From DASUAS01 sp036502765 (GTDB lineage Bacteria > Actinomycetota > Acidimicrobiia > IMCC26256 > DASPTH01): a stretch of DNA of 6,239 bases. The position numbers and the translations under genes are program-made. The stretch is taken from the NCBI GenBank assembly GCA_036502765.1, contig DASXXX010000325.1, positions 1 to 6,239 of the forward strand. Direction: 5' to 3'. Every line of letters begins with the position of its first letter. The first letter of the stretch is position 1. The notes under the pieces were generated by a model. It made no database searches. It saw nothing but the letters and a program-made list of their open reading frames with translations, and was not told the DNA's origin. Below are positions 5,122-6,239 of this stretch, piece by piece.

Positions 5122-5963
5122 GCTCCGGCGGCGCTTCTCATGACGACATGACACGGCTGCTGCGCTCGATGGACGCACGCGACGGCCAACTCGACGAGGC
5201 CACGGCAGACCGGTTGGTCCACGGCCAGCTGCCCGTCGACGACGCGCCGCCGCAGTTCCGTGGTGTCGCGGAGCTGGTCACGGTCCTGCGCGCCGAACCG
5301 TCTGACGAGGATGCTGCACGCGAACAGCAGGCCGTCGCGCGCATTGCCGCTGAGATCCGATCGTCGACGCCGGCACCCCGGCCGGCGTCGAATGCCGGGC
5401 GTCGATTGGCTCGACTCGCGGCGGCGAGCGCCGTCGTGACCATGACCGCATTCGGTGGACTCGCAGCCGCCGGCGCGCTCCCCGGGCCGGCGCAACAGCT
5501 CGCGTCGGACGTGCTCGGCCAACTCCACATCGACGTCCCCAGCCCGGACGGCGCGAACCACGAGCACCGTGGCAACTCCGGCGCGGATACCGACTCGCCG
5601 TCGGCGTCGTCGTCGGATTCGGGTCGGAACCATGGCGACGGCCAGGGCCAAGGCTCCTCGACCTCGAACCTTGCGACCGATCCTTCCGCCACGAGCATCG
5701 ACAAGGGCGCAGCCGTCTCTGCGGTCGCCAGCGACGGCCAGAGCCAGGCCGGCGAGGAGCACGACGCCGTACCGCCCGTCGACACCCCGGCCGACACGCC
5801 CGTCGGGCCTCCCGACTCGATACGGGGCGTCGGGCCTCCGGACGACGTGCCCGGCCGAGGCCCGCCGGACAGCGTGCCCGGCCGCGGTCCCCCGGACGAT
5901 GTGCCCGGCCGCGGTCCCCCGGACGATGTGCCCGGGGCGACTGCGCCACGGGGCACACCCTGA
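5118..5963 (+). CDS. Single-pass membrane anti-sigma factor candidate with Pro-rich repeat tail
   Basis: A 281-residue protein translated from an ATG inside the sigma stop (ATGA), with GAGGA (5104-5108) nine bases upstream. Residues 1-90 form an acidic, helical cytoplasmic domain (MTRLLRSMDARDGQLDE, then LVTVLRAEPSDEDAAREQQAVARIAAEI) likely to hold the sigma factor. One membrane span lies at about 98-121 (LARLAAASAVVTMTAFGGLAAAG), after the basic cluster RR, placing the N-terminus inside. Outside comes LPGPAQQLASDVLGQLHIDVP (121-141), common in actinobacterial anti-sigma proteins, then a long Ser/Gly/Asp/Gln low-complexity stretch, and five 9-residue repeats at 229-273. There is no cysteine at all, so it is not a zinc-binding ZAS-type anti-sigma. 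No enzymatic outer domain is present; the tail may span or sense the cell wall. Anti-sigma identity rests on position, topology and composition, not a diagnostic motif. Confidence 0.8.
   Translation: MSSGGASHDDMTRLLRSMDARDGQLDEATADRLVHGQLPVDDAPPQFRGVAELVTVLRAEPSDEDAAREQQAVARIAAEIRSSTPAPRPASNAGRRLARLAAASAVVTMTAFGGLAAAGALPGPAQQLASDVLGQLHIDVPSPDGANHEHRGNSGADTDSPSASSSDSGRNHGDGQGQGSSTSNLATDPSATSIDKGAAVSAVASDGQSQAGEEHDAVPPVDTPADTPVGPPDSIRGVGPPDDVPGRGPPDSVPGRGPPDDVPGRGPPDDVPGATAPRGTP
5802..5936 (+). repeat. Five tandem 27-bp units coding GPPDxVPGR-type repeats
   Basis: Five in-frame 27-base units run 5802-5828, 5829-5855, 5856-5882, 5883-5909 and 5910-5936. The encoded 9-mers follow (V/R)-G-P-P-D-(D/S)-(V/I)-(P/R)-G. 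The first unit is the most diverged (PPDSIRG). Units 4 and 5 are identical at 26 of 27 bases, differing only in the last, so the most recent duplication is at the 3' end. Such arrays change copy number by slippage without breaking the frame. The peptide would be an extended, acidic, Pro-rich segment outside the membrane. Confidence 0.95.
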
Positions 5964-5968
5964 CCGGA

Positions 5969-5983
5969 CGCCGGCGTTCGGCG
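5969..5983 (+). terminator. Weak stem-loop after the anti-sigma gene
   Basis: CGCCG (5969-5973) pairs with CGGCG (5979-5983) around GCGTT, beginning six bases after the anti-sigma stop. Only five pairs form and no T-run follows, so intrinsic termination is doubtful. If transcription continues, the downstream gene would be part of the sigma operon. Confidence 0.25.
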
Positions 5984-6156
5984 GCACTTCGCGCAAAGGG
6001 AAAAGTTCGCGCCAATCGGTGACGCGAGCGATGTGCCGTGCGTTCCTGTGCACGCGACGAAGTTCTGTCGTGATGTGGGGAGGCACTGATCCTCCGGCAG
6101 AAATGGTCGCTGCGCCGGGTGGGGAGCCAAGCGAAACCGGCCCCTTCCAATTCGTA

Positions 6157-6180
6157 CTGCCGGAGCTCGAGCTCCTGCAG
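6157..6180 (+). repeat. 24-base near-perfect palindrome before the last gene
   Basis: The core GGAGCTCGAGCTCC (6162-6175) is a perfect 14-base palindrome. CTGC (6157-6160) and GCAG (6177-6180) extend it to 24 bases with a single mismatched pair (C6161 and T6176). As RNA it folds into a stable hairpin with loop TCGA ending five bases before the Shine-Dalgarno. As DNA it would also suit a dimeric regulator, so operator and RNA-hairpin readings are both open. Confidence 0.8.
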
Positions 6181-6196
6181 CCAACGGGAGGTGCAG

Positions 6197-6239
6197 ATGA
6201 GGGCAGCAACTGCGAGAGCGCGCTGGACCGCCGTGGCCG
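6197..6239 (+). CDS. 5' end of a gene, probably for an exported protein
   Basis: ATG 6197 has a near-ideal Shine-Dalgarno GGGAGG (6186-6191) five bases upstream. Only 14 residues are inside the window, MRAATARARWTAVA, running off the right edge. The three Arg followed by Trp-Thr-Ala-Val-Ala look like the basic n-region and first hydrophobic residues of a signal peptide or N-terminal membrane anchor. The mature protein cannot be seen. A long structured leader and position after an ECF sigma/anti-sigma pair would suit a regulated envelope or secreted protein, but that is inference. Confidence 0.65.
   Translation, partial: MRAATARARWTAVA

Larger units (their letters stand above)
5964..6196 (+). 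promoter_or_regulatory. Leader region with alternating base-pairing up to the Shine-Dalgarno
   Basis: These 233 bases hold no gene. The 3' half contains five segments able to pair in a chain. A is GGAGG (6079-6083). B is CCTCCGGCAG (6091-6100). C is CTGCCGGAGCTC (6157-6168). D is GAGCTCCTGCAG (6169-6180). E is the Shine-Dalgarno GGGAGG (6186-6191). A:B gives a 5-bp hairpin. B:C gives 9 perfect pairs (6092-6100 with 6157-6165). C:D forms a strong hairpin with loop TCGA and one C-T mismatch. D:E (CTCCTG 6172-6177 with CGGGAG 6185-6190) hides the ribosome site. Segment 6101-6156, enclosed by B:C, has GCCGGGT/ACCGGC (6114-6120, 6136-6141) and could be a sensing domain. Further small stems lie at 6037-6054 and 6053-6072. 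The layout suggests translational control. I recognise no known riboswitch consensus. No firm promoter was found. Confidence 0.5.

Noticed and set aside
5138..6184. A 348-codon minus-strand open frame rich in SGGPRPGT repeats
   Set aside because: It is a second antisense shadow of the anti-sigma gene and its repeat array, with no family signature and no ribosome site.
5964..6196. Known riboswitch class (c-di-AMP ydaO, cobalamin, ZTP, c-di-GMP, SAM)
   Set aside because: GGGGAGCCA (6121-6129) hints at ydaO, but the GGGGTGAAT and GTCAGCTAACC blocks are missing; the key conserved blocks of the other classes are also absent as far as I can recall them.
4944..6209. A 421-codon minus-strand open frame opposite the sigma/anti-sigma genes, with repeated AAGHIVRG-like peptides
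   Set aside because: It is antisense to two well-supported genes; its peptide repeats are just the reverse reading of the 27-bp array, and its composition (Arg/Gly/Ala-rich) is typical of GC-rich shadow frames.
1..6239. CRISPR array, insertion sequence, transposase, integrase or toxin-antitoxin pair
   Set aside because: No spaced repeat array, terminal inverted repeats, recombinase motif or paired small overlapping genes were found on either strand.

Overview
The window comes from a GC-rich bacterium, very probably an actinobacterium. Coding DNA runs at roughly 60-70% G+C with strong third-position G/C bias. GTG and TTG starts appear likely, there is a luciferase-like flavin (F420-type) oxidoreductase, and an ECF sigma factor is overlapped by a membrane anti-sigma gene of a style common in Actinobacteria. 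A lineage such as Acidimicrobiia would fit, but that is inference.

Layout, left to right. (1) The 3' end of an unidentified gene (2-196). (2) A complete tRNA-Arg(ACG), 272-344, followed only 36 bases later by a family 8 glycosyltransferase (381-1295) and a MycE/CmcI-like SAM methyltransferase (1349-2185), both on the plus strand. (3) A converging minus-strand luciferase-like oxidoreductase (2227-3006). (4) At 3033-3058, a degenerate copy of the 3' end of the same tRNA-Arg in the same orientation, 2.7 kb from the real one. It brackets these three genes like the far attachment site of an integrated island, though no integrase is present. (5) A divergent pair: a 59-residue conserved-type hypothetical protein (3169-3348, minus) and a small winged-helix regulator (3416-3763, plus). 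A TylF-type O-methyltransferase (3779-4453) follows the regulator. (6) An ECF sigma factor (4552-5121) and a cysteine-free, single-pass membrane anti-sigma candidate (5118-5963) overlap by ATGA; the anti-sigma tail ends in five 9-residue Gly-Pro-Pro-Asp repeats. (7) A 233-base untranslated stretch leads to a gene with a strong Shine-Dalgarno and what looks like the start of a signal peptide (6197 to the window end).

The glycosyltransferase and the two methyltransferases suggest sugar or glycan decoration, such as methylated surface polysaccharide or a glycosylated metabolite. The sigma/anti-sigma pair is a self-contained envelope-signalling module. The most intriguing element is the 3' half of the leader before the last gene. 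Five short segments there can pair in a chain (A:B, B:C, C:D, D:E), with E being the Shine-Dalgarno. That is the architecture of a translational riboswitch or attenuator, but I cannot match it to a known class.
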